Positions 1 through 8,687 of a stretch of DNA of 64,000 nt are shown here, piece by piece (positions within the stretch are counted from its first letter, which is position 1; every line of letters begins with the position of its first letter). The translations under genes were made by a program, and so were the position numbers. The DNA comes from Melioribacteraceae bacterium (GTDB lineage: Bacteria > Bacteroidota > Ignavibacteria > Ignavibacteriales > Melioribacteraceae), in contig JAIPBD010000007.1 in assembly GCA_021739765.1 (NCBI GenBank), positions 1 to 64,000 on the forward strand. Direction: 5' to 3'. Below the pieces are notes generated by a model. The model ran no database searches and was not told the DNA's origin. It was given only the letters and a program-made list of their open reading frames with translations.

Positions 1-1
1 A

Positions 2-2740
2 AATTTCCTTTCCGAAATTCGTGACGAAGGAAGAGACAGTTTATCAATTTTTAACGATTACTTTAATGATTGGCAAAACTGGCCGGGTGATAAAGGCGCT
101 CCATTTGAAGATATCAATAATAACGGTGTTTACGAACCGGAAATAGATATTCCGGGAATAAAAGGAGCTGATCAAACAATCTGGTTTGTAGCCAATGACA
201 GAGATAGCACACTGACAATAAATTTATACGGTTCCGAACCATTGGGATTAGAAATGCAAGCTACTATTTGGGGTTACAATGTATCGGGCCCGGTTGGAAG
301 CACTCTCTTCCGACGGTTTAAAGTCACAAACAAATCCGATCAATCCTTCCAAGAAATGTTTATCGGTTATTGGTCAGATCCGGACTTAGGAGGCGCCGGA
401 GATGATTTTATAGGATGTGATACTTCACTTTCACTTGGTTTTGCATACAATGGAAATGATTATGATGCCCAATACGGATACCAAACTCCTGCTGTTGGAT
501 TGCAGCTAGTTGAAACTAATTTTTATGATCAATTCTCTTTTAAAAGCAAAAGTTCGAATTTATTTAAAGCAAATTCGGAGCAACCTAAAATTTCTTCACA
601 CATATTTTTTATTGGAGGAGATCCGGTTTATTCAGATCCAGTTCTCGGAGAATATATACAAGGCAGCATAACGATGTATAAATATTTGAGGGGACTTCCT
701 TATTACGACTATGAAAATTTTATCGATCCAACGACCGGTAAATCGACGAAATATTGTTTGAGCGGAGATCCTCTGAACAAAGAAGGTTGGATTGATGGTT
801 TAGTCCATTCTCCAGGAGATAGAAGACAAATAATTTCCGTCGGTCCATTGGAAGTGAAACAAGGTGAATCTGCTGAATTAACTTTTGCCATCAGCGCAAT
901 TCAAAAATCTGCTAATTTAAAAGCTGTTGAAGCGTTAAAATCGTTTGCTGAATATTTGAGAGAATCATACAAAAACTCTGAATTTGTAAATACACCGGAA
1001 ATAATTTTACCGGAAATCCCGGAGTTTTCAATTGAAAGAGGAGACGGGGAGTTTATCATCAAAATTGATAACCTATCCAAAATAAATCAAAGTATAGAAT
1101 CATTTGATAGAGATGGTGTAAAATTCCAGGGTTATAAAATTTATCAATATGCTTATGAGGACTTCTATTCTTCGATTTATGAAGCAGAATATCCTAAGAT
1201 TCTAATTAAAACCATTGATCTGAAAGATGGGATAACAAATATTAACGGACAAGTTTATAATTGGGAAGAGCATTCCTATTCGGAAAATCAACTGCTTCAT
1301 TCTGGCACGGATTCAGGAATTCTAAGGGAAGTTACAATTCCGATTGATTATCTCGAGTCCAAAAATTTTATTAATGGAAGAAGTTATGAATATGGTGTCA
1401 CTGCGTATGTTTATTCGGAATCAGGTAAATATAATTCGGAAATCGAAACTCAAAGCACGAAGAAACATATTGTATATCTCGATAATAATCACAATTCACG
1501 ATTTAGAGATTTAATTGAAGTTGAACATTTGACCGGAAATGGGAATGGTTCTGTTAGAATTTTTGTAGATGATCCCGCAAATTTGAAAAGTGAAAATTAT
1601 CAAATATCAGTTCAAGTAAGTGAAGAAAAACGGGAATGGGTTTTAAAATATTTACCGAGTCTGAATTTAGCTGCAGACCCTCAAAATAAATGGAATAATG
1701 AAGAGATTTTTAGGGTTGATGGACTTTTAATTAATATTAACTCGGAAGCCGGCTTAAATTATGTTACGGAATATGATCAAAATGATGAAGTTGTTGATTA
1801 TCGTGTTGGGATGCTAATATTGTCTGATAGCGCTAGTTCTGGATATGTTATCCTCTCAGAAAATTTTTCTCAATTTTACTTTAATACCGATACAAATATT
1901 TATGATATGCATAACTATTGGGGTAGAGATGACGTCATCATTAACTTTAATGATTCTTCATTGGTTTGGGATTATAAAAAGGAACAAATTCTAAAAGATA
2001 ATCTCTCAAACCAGAGTTCGAGAATGCCGTTTGCGGTTTATAGAATTGATTATGAATCCGGTGTAAAATATAGACTATTTGTTGCAATTCAGGACTCTGA
2101 TAACGATGGTAAATGGAGCGTAGATTCAAATTCACAACGAACCGGTGAATTTGTAATACCAACTTATGAACCGATTTATGCCTATCAAAGTTACAATGCA
2201 GATGGTGTACCAATCAGTTACGAACCAGATAACGAATTTGCCTACCAAGCCCAAAACGATCTTTTCACTTCAGCCAATTCAGCGTTTGGAAGAACGGTCG
2301 GTGAATTTGAATACCCTTTTGTATCCGGAATATTGTTCGGATTGCCAACACCCGAAGCAAAGTTACCAATCGGAAACAAAATAATATTTGCGACCCGTAA
2401 ACCTTTTTCGGAGGAGGATGTTTTTGAGTTTTCGACTAAGGAACATTATGGGAGACCGGAGAATCCTTTTGAGGAGAGCTTTCTTTTACTCCAAAATTTC
2501 CCGAATCCATTTAATCCGAATACGACGATTAAATTTTATGTCGATAATGACTCCGATGTTAAAATCTCCGTTTACGACATTCTCGGACAAAGAATCTCCA
2601 TTGTTTTTGAAAATTTTGTGAAGAGGGGAACGCATTACAAAGAATTTTTCGGTGCAAACCTTAGTTCCGGAGTTTACTTTTATACTTTAGAAGCAAACGG
2701 GCAATTGATGGATGTGAAAAAAATGATGCTTTTGAAATAA
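2..2740 (+). CDS. T9SS-exported large protein, 5' end outside window
   Basis: The frame is open from base 2, so the true start lies upstream of the window; about 912 residues are visible. The body is rich in Asp, Asn, Tyr and Ser, has no obvious catalytic motif, and contains fibronectin-like stretches (around 1100-1450 nt, 'KFQGYKIYQYAYEDFYSS'), as in many secreted Ignavibacteria proteins. The last ~85 residues form a type IX secretion sorting domain: NFPNPFNPNTTIKF, then a VKISVYDILGQ strand, SSGVYFYTLEANG, and a basic end, KKMMLLK. By family knowledge, this domain sends the protein across the outer membrane and it is cleaved on the surface. Function otherwise unrecognised. A strong terminator follows 8 bases after the stop. 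Confidence 0.85.
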   Translation, partial: NFLSEIRDEGRDSLSIFNDYFNDWQNWPGDKGAPFEDINNNGVYEPEIDIPGIKGADQTIWFVANDRDSTLTINLYGSEPLGLEMQATIWGYNVSGPVGSTLFRRFKVTNKSDQSFQEMFIGYWSDPDLGGAGDDFIGCDTSLSLGFAYNGNDYDAQYGYQTPAVGLQLVETNFYDQFSFKSKSSNLFKANSEQPKISSHIFFIGGDPVYSDPVLGEYIQGSITMYKYLRGLPYYDYENFIDPTTGKSTKYCLSGDPLNKEGWIDGLVHSPGDRRQIISVGPLEVKQGESAELTFAISAIQKSANLKAVEALKSFAEYLRESYKNSEFVNTPEIILPEIPEFSIERGDGEFIIKIDNLSKINQSIESFDRDGVKFQGYKIYQYAYEDFYSSIYEAEYPKILIKTIDLKDGITNINGQVYNWEEHSYSENQLLHSGTDSGILREVTIPIDYLESKNFINGRSYEYGVTAYVYSESGKYNSEIETQSTKKHIVYLDNNHNSRFRDLIEVEHLTGNGNGSVRIFVDDPANLKSENYQISVQVSEEKREWVLKYLPSLNLAADPQNKWNNEEIFRVDGLLININSEAGLNYVTEYDQNDEVVDYRVGMLILSDSASSGYVILSENFSQFYFNTDTNIYDMHNYWGRDDVIINFNDSSLVWDYKKEQILKDNLSNQSSRMPFAVYRIDYESGVKYRLFVAIQDSDNDGKWSVDSNSQRTGEFVIPTYEPIYAYQSYNADGVPISYEPDNEFAYQAQNDLFTSANSAFGRTVGEFEYPFVSGILFGLPTPEAKLPIGNKIIFATRKPFSEEDVFEFSTKEHYGRPENPFEESFLLLQNFPNPFNPNTTIKFYVDNDSDVKISVYDILGQRISIVFENFVKRGTHYKEFFGANLSSGVYFYTLEANGQLMDVKKMMLLK

Positions 2741-2748
2741 ACTAATAC

Positions 2749-2800
2749 AAAGTCCAACTTTTCTAGAATTACCTTTAATTTTTAAAAGTTGGACTTTTTT
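2749..2800 (+). terminator. Rho-independent terminator of the T9SS protein gene
   Basis: A perfect 14-bp inverted repeat, AAAGTCCAACTTTT (2749-2762) against AAAAGTTGGACTTT (2784-2797), is followed by a T run. The loop is 21 nt, longer than usual. It starts 8 bases after the stop codon of the upstream gene. Confidence 0.8.
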
Positions 2801-2870
2801 ATTCATCCTATTCCCGTTTAATCCGACTACATCAATTTATTATTCTTTGCCGAATGATTCTGATGTTAAA

Positions 2871-3055
2871 CCCGGATTATGCAATAGATTTTTATACAAC
2901 AATATAGAAATTGAGATTACACAAGATAAAAGCAGACTTGCCCCGATTTACTCGCTCTTAGGGTTTTCACCAAAAAGGTGATTAGTAAAAATGTGGAAAC
3001 GCTTAGAGCGAGTTAGTCGAATTTGCATTAGTGGTTTTCTAATGCAAATTTTGGG
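2871..3055. mobile_element. 185-bp MITE-like insertion with 5-bp target duplication
   Basis: It sits inside the sorting-domain remnant. It is flanked by direct repeats TTAAA (2866-2870 and 3056-3060). Its ends are imperfect inverted repeats: CCCGGATTATGCAATAG at the left against CCCAAAATTTGCATTAG read inward from the right, 12 of 17 identical. Removing the element plus one TTAAA gives GAT GTT AAA TTA ACT ATT, restoring the conserved DVKLTIYNSIG reading. It has no ORF of useful length, so it would be non-autonomous. It contains three hairpins: 2967-2981, 2950-2958 with 3005-3013, and 3020-3050. Confidence 0.75.
3020..3050. repeat. 12-bp perfect hairpin at the right end of the insertion element
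   Basis: AATTTGCATTAG (3020-3031) pairs perfectly with CTAATGCAAATT (3039-3050) around a 7-nt loop. It lies 5 bases inside the right terminus of the MITE-like element. The 3' arm is part of the terminal inverted repeat. Confidence 0.8.
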
Positions 3056-3283
3056 TTAAATTAACTATTTACAATTCGATTGGTAAAGAAGTAGTTCAGT
3101 TGGTAAATGAAAACAAATCCGCCGGAACTCATACTGTAACTTGGAACGCTGCTGATAAGGTCGGAACTAAAGTTTCAAGTGGCGTTTATTTCTACAAATT
3201 AACCAGCGGTGAGATTGCGGAATCGAAAAAAATGATTCTATTGAGATAGCGACATTTGTCGGAATTGTAAATAAGAATTATCG

Positions 3284-4024
3284 TTAATTGTTCTTTTTCC
3301 CAAGAATTACCAGATCCGAAGAATTATTTTCATCGAAAGGATCCATTTTTAATGAACCGAAAAACTCAATTTTTGATTGTAATTCTAAAACTTTTGCGAC
3401 TGTTGCCTTTTCATGGGGAAATATCGGAGTAGAAATCAACTTGCGGTTGTTCGGGTTTTGCGTCTCATAAATCAAAATATTGAATTGAAGCCTATCTTTA
3501 TAAAAATCATAAAACCGAATGAAAGTTTTCCCCCCGTTTTGCGTGATATTTACAATTCTTTCCTTTTCATTTAGAATTTTTGTGTAATTCAGAATTTGTA
3601 CCAAAAACATTCCATCTTTTTTTAACAAATTCGATATTTTCTTCAAAGATGTATTTAATTTTTCATTTGGAATGTTTGCTAAAACGTTCCCCAGACAAAT
3701 TACTCCATCATACTTTTCATCAAATTCAGGTGGGATCTCATCAAGAGAGTAATTGAAAAACTTAACAGACTGCGAAAATTTCCTCACATTGATTTCTGCT
3801 TTTCCAATCATTTTTATTGACGGTTCAAATCCGTCCGTTTTTACTCCAAGTTTGGAAAGAGCAATTGAATCAACTCCGGTTCCGCTTCCAATATCAGCGC
3901 AGGACATATTTTCCGGCGAGAATATATTTCCGAGCAGTTTTGATTTGTTTTCAACACTTTTATCAAAATTTATCATCTCGTCGTAATTTTCCGATAGAGA
4001 AGAATAAAATTCATTGTTTTTCAT
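3284..4024 (-). CDS. Class I SAM-dependent methyltransferase
   Basis: 246 residues, the usual size for small Rossmann-fold methyltransferases. Motif I is clear at about residues 43-53 (ADIGSGTGVDS), followed by an acidic residue at the end of strand 2 (DGFEPS), which binds the SAM ribose. A motif-IV-like DGVICLGNVLANIP lies further on. The N-terminus (FYSSLSENYDEM) resembles UbiE/COQ5-like and other Methyltransf_25 proteins. The substrate cannot be told from sequence. The gene stands alone on the minus strand, divergent from the nrf operon and convergent to the remnant upstream; no functional link to the neighbours is implied. Confidence 0.8.
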   Translation of the reverse strand: MKNNEFYSSLSENYDEMINFDKSVENKSKLLGNIFSPENMSCADIGSGTGVDSIALSKLGVKTDGFEPSIKMIGKAEINVRKFSQSVKFFNYSLDEIPPEFDEKYDGVICLGNVLANIPNEKLNTSLKKISNLLKKDGMFLVQILNYTKILNEKERIVNITQNGGKTFIRFYDFYKDRLQFNILIYETQNPNNRKLISTPIFPHEKATVAKVLELQSKIEFFGSLKMDPFDENNSSDLVILGKKNN

Positions 4025-4137
4025 AATTTCCCAGTTTATAAAAAGATAACTTATTCCGTTATTCGAAATATATAAAATTAATAAAGCAAAGAAAAAAAAG
4101 AAAACTACTAATTTTAGAGTAAAAAGAGATTTTTAAT

Positions 4138-4166
4138 TTGACAAAGGAGTCGGTTTGTAGTAATTT
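4138..4166 (+). promoter_or_regulatory. Candidate promoter of the nrf operon
   Basis: TTGACA (4138-4143), a 17-nt spacer and TAATTT (4161-4166) lie 38 bases before the ATG of the first operon gene. The -10 also fits most of the Bacteroidota TAnnTTTG pattern. The call is from sequence only. Confidence 0.5.
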
Positions 4167-4203
4167 TTAATCAGAGTTTTAATTCTGTTTATATGAGTAA
4201 TAA

Positions 4204-5316
4204 ATGCCACGGAAATATATAAAAAACACAGAAAAGTCCATTCAACTTTACAGATCGATAACCCAGATCCTCTTTATATTGATTTGTATTTGGATCGGCA
4301 TCGAGTTTTATCTTTTCACTAAGTTTATTGAATCACCCGGTTCTGCGGTATTTGTCGAACGTCCGCCCGGTGCCGAAGCGTTTCTACCAATCAGCGCGCT
4401 GATGAGCGTCTATTATTTTATTCAAACCGGAATAATTCATGACGCGCATCCTGCCGGATTTTTTATACTGATTGCGGTTATCGCTGTTTCATTAGTTTTC
4501 GGTAAATCATTCTGTAGCTGGATCTGCCCGATTGGAACGCTTTCGGAATATATAGCCGACTTCGGGGATAAAATTCAAAAAAAATTATTTAAGAAAGTCT
4601 ATCGATTACCACGCTGGTTGGATTATCCGCTCCGTTCGCTGAAGTACCTTTTGCTCGGATTTTTTGTCTATTCAATATTTTTCACCATGAGTACGATTGC
4701 TTTAAGGATGTTTTTAGACAGCCCTTACAACTTGGTTGCTGATGTCAAAATGTGGTATTTTTTCGCGGATATTTCGAAAACATCACTAATTGTAATATCG
4801 GTTCTATTCTTTCTTTCCATTTTTATCAGAAATTTTTGGTGCCGGTTTTTATGTCCATACGGCGCTCTTCTCGGAATATTTTCTTTGTTGAGTCCGCAAA
4901 AAATTACACGTGATCCGATTTCGTGTATCGATTGCGCGTTATGCGCGAAAGCTTGCCCTTCCAATATAAAGGTGGACAAAGTAAAAACCGTCTTCTCGGA
5001 TGAATGCTCAACATGTATGAGTTGTGTGGATGTGTGCCCGGTAGAAGACACGCTGCAATTAAAATCAGTTCCTTTCAAACGGGTGATTCCCAAAAAGCTA
5101 ATTGCGTTTGGTGTATCAATTTTGTTTCTTACAATAATTACCGTGGCAAAAATCAGTAACAGTTGGGAGAATAATATTTCGCCGATTGAATACATAGATC
5201 TTCATCAAAACATCCACAGTCTCGGGCATCCGAGAAGTACAACAGAGCTCGACGAGCTTAATAAGAAAGCAAAACAAATGCACACTCCTAAAGAATTGGA
5301 AATAACAAATGATTAA
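4204..5316 (+). CDS. NapH/NosR-like membrane polyferredoxin (4Fe-4S)
   Basis: 370 residues. Several transmembrane helices (about 20-40, 60-78, 85-103, 140-160, 190-208, 295-312) surround two NapH-type motifs, CSWICPIG at 104 and CRFLCPYG at 213. Two ferredoxin-type cluster motifs follow: CIDCALCAKACP (Cys 241, 244, 247, 251) and CSTCMSCVDVCP (Cys 268, 271, 274, 278). Family members such as NapH, NosR and RdxA/CcoG pass electrons or help with quinol oxidation at the membrane. It overlaps nrfH by 8 bases, so it most likely works with the nitrite reductase, perhaps as an extra electron input from the quinone pool; that role is inference. It is not CcoG by context, since no cbb3 oxidase genes are nearby. 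Confidence 0.82.
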   Translation: MPRKYIKNTEKSIQLYRSITQILFILICIWIGIEFYLFTKFIESPGSAVFVERPPGAEAFLPISALMSVYYFIQTGIIHDAHPAGFFILIAVIAVSLVFGKSFCSWICPIGTLSEYIADFGDKIQKKLFKKVYRLPRWLDYPLRSLKYLLLGFFVYSIFFTMSTIALRMFLDSPYNLVADVKMWYFFADISKTSLIVISVLFFLSIFIRNFWCRFLCPYGALLGIFSLLSPQKITRDPISCIDCALCAKACPSNIKVDKVKTVFSDECSTCMSCVDVCPVEDTLQLKSVPFKRVIPKKLIAFGVSILFLTIITVAKISNSWENNISPIEYIDLHQNIHSLGHPRSTTELDELNKKAKQMHTPKELEITND

Positions 5317-5899
5317 AAAAATAATGAAGAGAATTCTTCCACCTCCCAATTGGAGGTTTCCGGTTACACTCCTAATGGGATTAATGACCGGCATTATTAT
5401 TTATACACTTTATATCTCAAACGCGGTTTCATATTTATCCGATGATCCGGAGGCATGTGTTAACTGCCACATTATGGCTCCGCAATTCGCGACCTGGGAA
5501 AGGGGAAGTCACGGAAGGGTTACTACCTGTAATGATTGTCATGTGCCGCATGATAATGTTATAAGAAAATATTATTTCAAAGCTTCGGACGGGCTTAGAC
5601 ACGCAACGATGTTTACTCTAAGAATGGAACCTCAAGTTATCCAAATTAAGGAGGCCGGTCGGAACGTTGTGCAGGAAAATTGTATTCGTTGCCACTCAAA
5701 TTATCTTCATCCGGTTTCTTTGCGTTCAACTAACGCAAAAGGAATTTATGAAGATAAAACACAAGTTTGCTGGGATTGCCATAGAGCAACACCACACGGA
5801 AGAGTGAACAGTTTGTCGTCCGCTCCTTATGCACGAGTTCCGGTTGCCAGAAAATCAACTCCGGAATGGATTCAAAAATTAATAGAAAATGAAAATTAA
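5309..5899 (+). CDS. nrfH: Cytochrome c nitrite reductase small subunit NrfH
   Basis: 196 residues of the NapC/NirT/NrfH family. One N-terminal transmembrane anchor (about 18-36) precedes four c-type heme sites: CVNCHIM (Cys 50), CNDCH, CIRCH and CWDCH. The first has the CxxCHxM form seen in NrfH. It is membrane-bound and faces the periplasm, where it oxidises menaquinol and passes electrons to NrfA. The start overlaps the end of the polyferredoxin gene (coupled translation), and nrfA follows at once. Conserved histidines after the last heme motif (HRATPHG) are consistent with heme ligation. Confidence 0.93.
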   Translation: MIKKIMKRILPPPNWRFPVTLLMGLMTGIIIYTLYISNAVSYLSDDPEACVNCHIMAPQFATWERGSHGRVTTCNDCHVPHDNVIRKYYFKASDGLRHATMFTLRMEPQVIQIKEAGRNVVQENCIRCHSNYLHPVSLRSTNAKGIYEDKTQVCWDCHRATPHGRVNSLSSAPYARVPVARKSTPEWIQKLIENEN

Positions 5900-5915
5900 A
5901 ATCGAAGGGAAAGCG

Positions 5916-7415
5916 ATGGAAAATCAATCAAAGAAAAAATCAGCAACCAACTGGATTCTATTTTTCAGTACAGTTGTTGTCGTATTTGTTTTAGGAATTT
6001 TTGCTTCCTCCATCTTGGAGAGGAAATCTGAAGCTCAGTACACTTTTCAAATGATAAAGCCGATTCCGGCTGATGAAGCGCGTAATGAAGTGTGGGGCGA
6101 GAACTTCCCGAGAGAATATGAAACGTATCTCAAAACACTTGACACCGATTTTGCCAGCAAACACGGCGGTTCGAAAATGATTGATTATCTGGAAAAATAT
6201 CCTGAATTAGTTGTGATGTGGGCAGGATATGGATTCTCAAAAGATTATAATCAAGGTCGGGGGCATGCATACGCGATTGAAGATATTCGGAATACATTAA
6301 GAACCGGTGGAAATGAAGTTAGTCCGATGCCCGCAACTTGTTGGACGTGCAAATCTCCCGACGTTCCTCGTTTAATGGAAAAAATGGGACCAGCAGAATT
6401 TTATAAAGGAAAATGGATTGAAAAAGGACATGATGTTACAAATCCAATCGGATGTAAAGATTGCCACAACCCCGAAACAATGGATTTGCAAATTTCCCGT
6501 CCCGCACTTGTTGAAGCATTTGAGAGACAGGGCAAAGATATGTCTGAATTTTCGCGACAAGAAATGCGCTCGCTTGTTTGCGCTCAATGCCATGTTGAAT
6601 ATTATTTTAATAAAGAAGTAGTTCCTGGTTCACCATACCTTACTTTTCCTTGGGATAAGGGATTCAGCGCCGATGATATGGAAGAATATTACGACGAAAT
6701 GGAGTTTTCGGACTGGACTCATGGTTTGAGTAAAGCTCCGATGTTAAAAGCGCAGCATCCCGATTTTGAATTGTTTATGACCGGAGTACATGCCCAAAGA
6801 GGCGTTGCCTGTGCGGACTGCCACATGCCTTACAAATCAGAAGGCGGTGTCAAATTCACTGATCATCATATTCAATCTCCTTTGGCCAATGTCGCTAATT
6901 CATGTCAAGTTTGTCACAGAGAAGAAACTGACCGTTTAATCAAAGATGTATATGAGAGGCAGGATAAATTGGAAGAGTTAAGACATCTCGCCGAATCGGC
7001 GCTAGCCAAAGCACATTTGGAAGCAAAAATTGCATGGGATAACGGAGCCGCAGAATCTCAAATGAAAGATGCTTTGCAGTTAATCCGTCATGCACAATGG
7101 AGATGGGATTGGGTTGCGGCGGCAAACGGATTAGGTTTTCATTCACCAACCGAAGCCATGCGTGTAATTGGAACCTCAATTCAAAAATCCGAAGAAGCCA
7201 GACGTGAATTAGCTGTGATTCTGTTAAAATTGGGTGTTGAGTACCCGCCTAAACTGCCCGATTATTCAACAAAAGAAAAAGCTCAGAAAGTTATCGGTTT
7301 GGATATGAATTATCTGAATAAAGATAAAAAAGAATTTTTGGAAACCACTGCAAAAGAGTGGGACAAAGCAGCATTGGAAAGACAAGGTACACTAAAAAAT
7401 TATTCTGGAAAATAA
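5916..7415 (+). CDS. nrfA: Ammonia-forming cytochrome c nitrite reductase NrfA
   Basis: About 499 residues; a pentaheme enzyme reducing nitrite to ammonium with six electrons in the periplasm. The diagnostic active-site heme CWTCK (coding bases 6339-6353, Lys as axial ligand) is present, followed by CKDCH, CAQCH, CADCH and CQVCH. The AQRGVACADCHMPYKSEGG and FTDHHIQSP segments carry the expected catalytic and calcium-site surroundings. The N-terminal hydrophobic stretch may be an uncleaved anchor or be cut near SEAQ. I chose the ATG at 5916 because GAAGGGA lies just upstream; an in-frame ATG at 5889 would overlap nrfH by 11 bases. Confidence 0.95.
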   Translation: MENQSKKKSATNWILFFSTVVVVFVLGIFASSILERKSEAQYTFQMIKPIPADEARNEVWGENFPREYETYLKTLDTDFASKHGGSKMIDYLEKYPELVVMWAGYGFSKDYNQGRGHAYAIEDIRNTLRTGGNEVSPMPATCWTCKSPDVPRLMEKMGPAEFYKGKWIEKGHDVTNPIGCKDCHNPETMDLQISRPALVEAFERQGKDMSEFSRQEMRSLVCAQCHVEYYFNKEVVPGSPYLTFPWDKGFSADDMEEYYDEMEFSDWTHGLSKAPMLKAQHPDFELFMTGVHAQRGVACADCHMPYKSEGGVKFTDHHIQSPLANVANSCQVCHREETDRLIKDVYERQDKLEELRHLAESALAKAHLEAKIAWDNGAAESQMKDALQLIRHAQWRWDWVAAANGLGFHSPTEAMRVIGTSIQKSEEARRELAVILLKLGVEYPPKLPDYSTKEKAQKVIGLDMNYLNKDKKEFLETTAKEWDKAALERQGTLKNYSGK

Positions 7416-7435
7416 GTTCATTTACGGAGATTTTA

Positions 7436-8638
7436 ATGAAAACTAAGATTTTGATATTGGGTGTTTTATTTCTCGCTCTTACAACGAATTCGTTCGCTCA
7501 AATTGAATCAATAATTACCGGACAGATCAGAGCCAGACAAATCATGGACGATCTTGATTTTAATTCGAATACTAATATGTTTTCTTATGCCGAGCTCAGA
7601 ACGCGGCTTGGAATTGAATTAATCTCAAAAAGTGATATCAAAGCATTTTTTCAAATACAGGATTCCAGAGTTTTTGGTACGGAGGCGAATACTCTTACTT
7701 CGACAAAGAATTTGGATTTACATCAAGGATATTTTTCGATCAAAAATTTGCTGGATCAAAATATAAATCTGAAAATCGGAAGAATGGAAAAAGTGCTTGG
7801 GAATCAAAGACTTGTTGGTTCAGTTGGTTGGAGTAATGTTGGAAGAAGTTTTGACGGAATTGACATTTATTATCCCGGCGAAGCTGTCGATTTAAATCTG
7901 TTCAGTTATAATATAACCGAATCGTTTTTAGCCGGAGACTCGTTGGATAACTTGTTTTACGGTTTAACTCTGGATATAAAATCATTCGAAAATTATTCCG
8001 CTTCGGTATTTGTTTTGGCTTTGGATGAGCATCTGACAGATAATGATTTGTACACTTTAGGAACACAGATTAATGGAAATTTGGGAAATTATAACCACGA
8101 ATTGGAGTTTGCGTACCAACTTGGAAAGGGTTTCGGTTTGGATGTGAACGCGTTTATGTTTGCCTATAATGGCGCATTTAGTTTTGGCGGCGAGTTAAAT
8201 CCGAAGTTAAGTGCGGGAATTGATTATTTGAGCGGAGATGATGATCCGGCAGATAATAAATATAAAACGTTTAACACATTGTTCGCCACAAATCATAAAT
8301 TCTATGGTTACATGGATTATTTTATTAATCTGCCATTTCACACCTACAATCTTGGCTTAATGGATGTTCACGCAAAATTTGCGTTATCAACTTCAAAAGT
8401 TTCTACAATTGGGGCGAATCTGCACATATTTAATTCAAACCAGGACTACACATTATCCGATGGCGCAAAGTCCAAAAGTTTCGGAACAGAGTTGGATATA
8501 GTAGGAAATTTCAATTATTCGAAAAATGTTAATTTTCAAGGTGGGTTTTCTTTCTTCGCACCGGGCGATATTTTTAAAGAACAAAAAGGAAACGATGTTT
8601 CGCTCTGGGGCTTTTTGATTGCTCAAGTATCATTATAG
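7436..8638 (+). CDS. Porin-like outer-membrane beta-barrel (alginate-export-like)
   Basis: 400 residues starting at ATG 7436, preceded by GGAG; upstream in-frame codons overlap nrfA and are unlikely to be used. The signal peptide is clear (MKTKILILGVLFLALTTNSFAQ). The mature part shows alternating amphipathic strands and the pattern RTRLGIELISKSDIKAFFQI, then QDSRVFG, LHQGYFSIKN, GNQRLVGSVGWSNVGRSFDG, as in alginate-export-domain proteins and related barrels. It ends in an aromatic or hydrophobic strand (FLIAQVSL). It lies 20 bases after nrfA, so it may let nitrite or another small solute cross the outer membrane. That substrate is inferred from position only. Confidence 0.75.
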   Translation: MKTKILILGVLFLALTTNSFAQIESIITGQIRARQIMDDLDFNSNTNMFSYAELRTRLGIELISKSDIKAFFQIQDSRVFGTEANTLTSTKNLDLHQGYFSIKNLLDQNINLKIGRMEKVLGNQRLVGSVGWSNVGRSFDGIDIYYPGEAVDLNLFSYNITESFLAGDSLDNLFYGLTLDIKSFENYSASVFVLALDEHLTDNDLYTLGTQINGNLGNYNHELEFAYQLGKGFGLDVNAFMFAYNGAFSFGGELNPKLSAGIDYLSGDDDPADNKYKTFNTLFATNHKFYGYMDYFINLPFHTYNLGLMDVHAKFALSTSKVSTIGANLHIFNSNQDYTLSDGAKSKSFGTELDIVGNFNYSKNVNFQGGFSFFAPGDIFKEQKGNDVSLWGFLIAQVSL

Positions 8639-8648
8639 ATAAATTAAA

Positions 8649-8674
8649 GTTGAGTGACTTTGCGGTCACTCAAC
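8649..8674. terminator. Hairpin between convergent genes
   Basis: GTTGAGTGAC (8649-8658) and GTCACTCAAC (8665-8674) form a perfect 10-bp stem with a 6-nt loop, in the 49-bp gap between the porin gene and the reverse-strand sufE-like gene. T runs on both sides are weak, so it may serve both strands imperfectly. Confidence 0.6.
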
Positions 8675-8687
8675 AATTTGAACTGAT

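Larger units (their letters stand above)
2802..3249 (+). pseudogene. Orphan, disrupted T9SS C-terminal sorting domain
   Basis: Translated pieces match the family sorting domain without any upstream protein: PFNPTTSIYYSLPNDSDVK at 2814-2870, then KLTIYNSIGKEVVQLVNENK onward from 3058, SSGVYFYKLTSG, and ending SKKMILLR with TAG at 3247-3249. The two halves are separated by a 185-bp insertion. A further 1-nt shift just before 2814 puts the expected 'YPNP' in another frame (HPIP). There is no plausible start or signal peptide, and a terminator lies directly upstream, so this is a dead 3' remnant of a second secreted-protein gene rather than a functional CDS. Confidence 0.8.

Noticed and set aside
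2865-3061. Integron cassette or attC site: both junctions read GTTAAAC and GTTAAAT, fitting GTTRRRY
   Set aside because: No inverse core site RYYYAAC lies upstream of the right junction, and the large hairpin does not extend to the core sites; a transposon-type duplication explains the flanks better.
7358-7435. Upstream extension of the porin-like gene into nrfA
   Set aside because: It overlaps conserved nrfA coding sequence in another frame, while ATG 7436 has GGAG upstream and begins a clean signal peptide.
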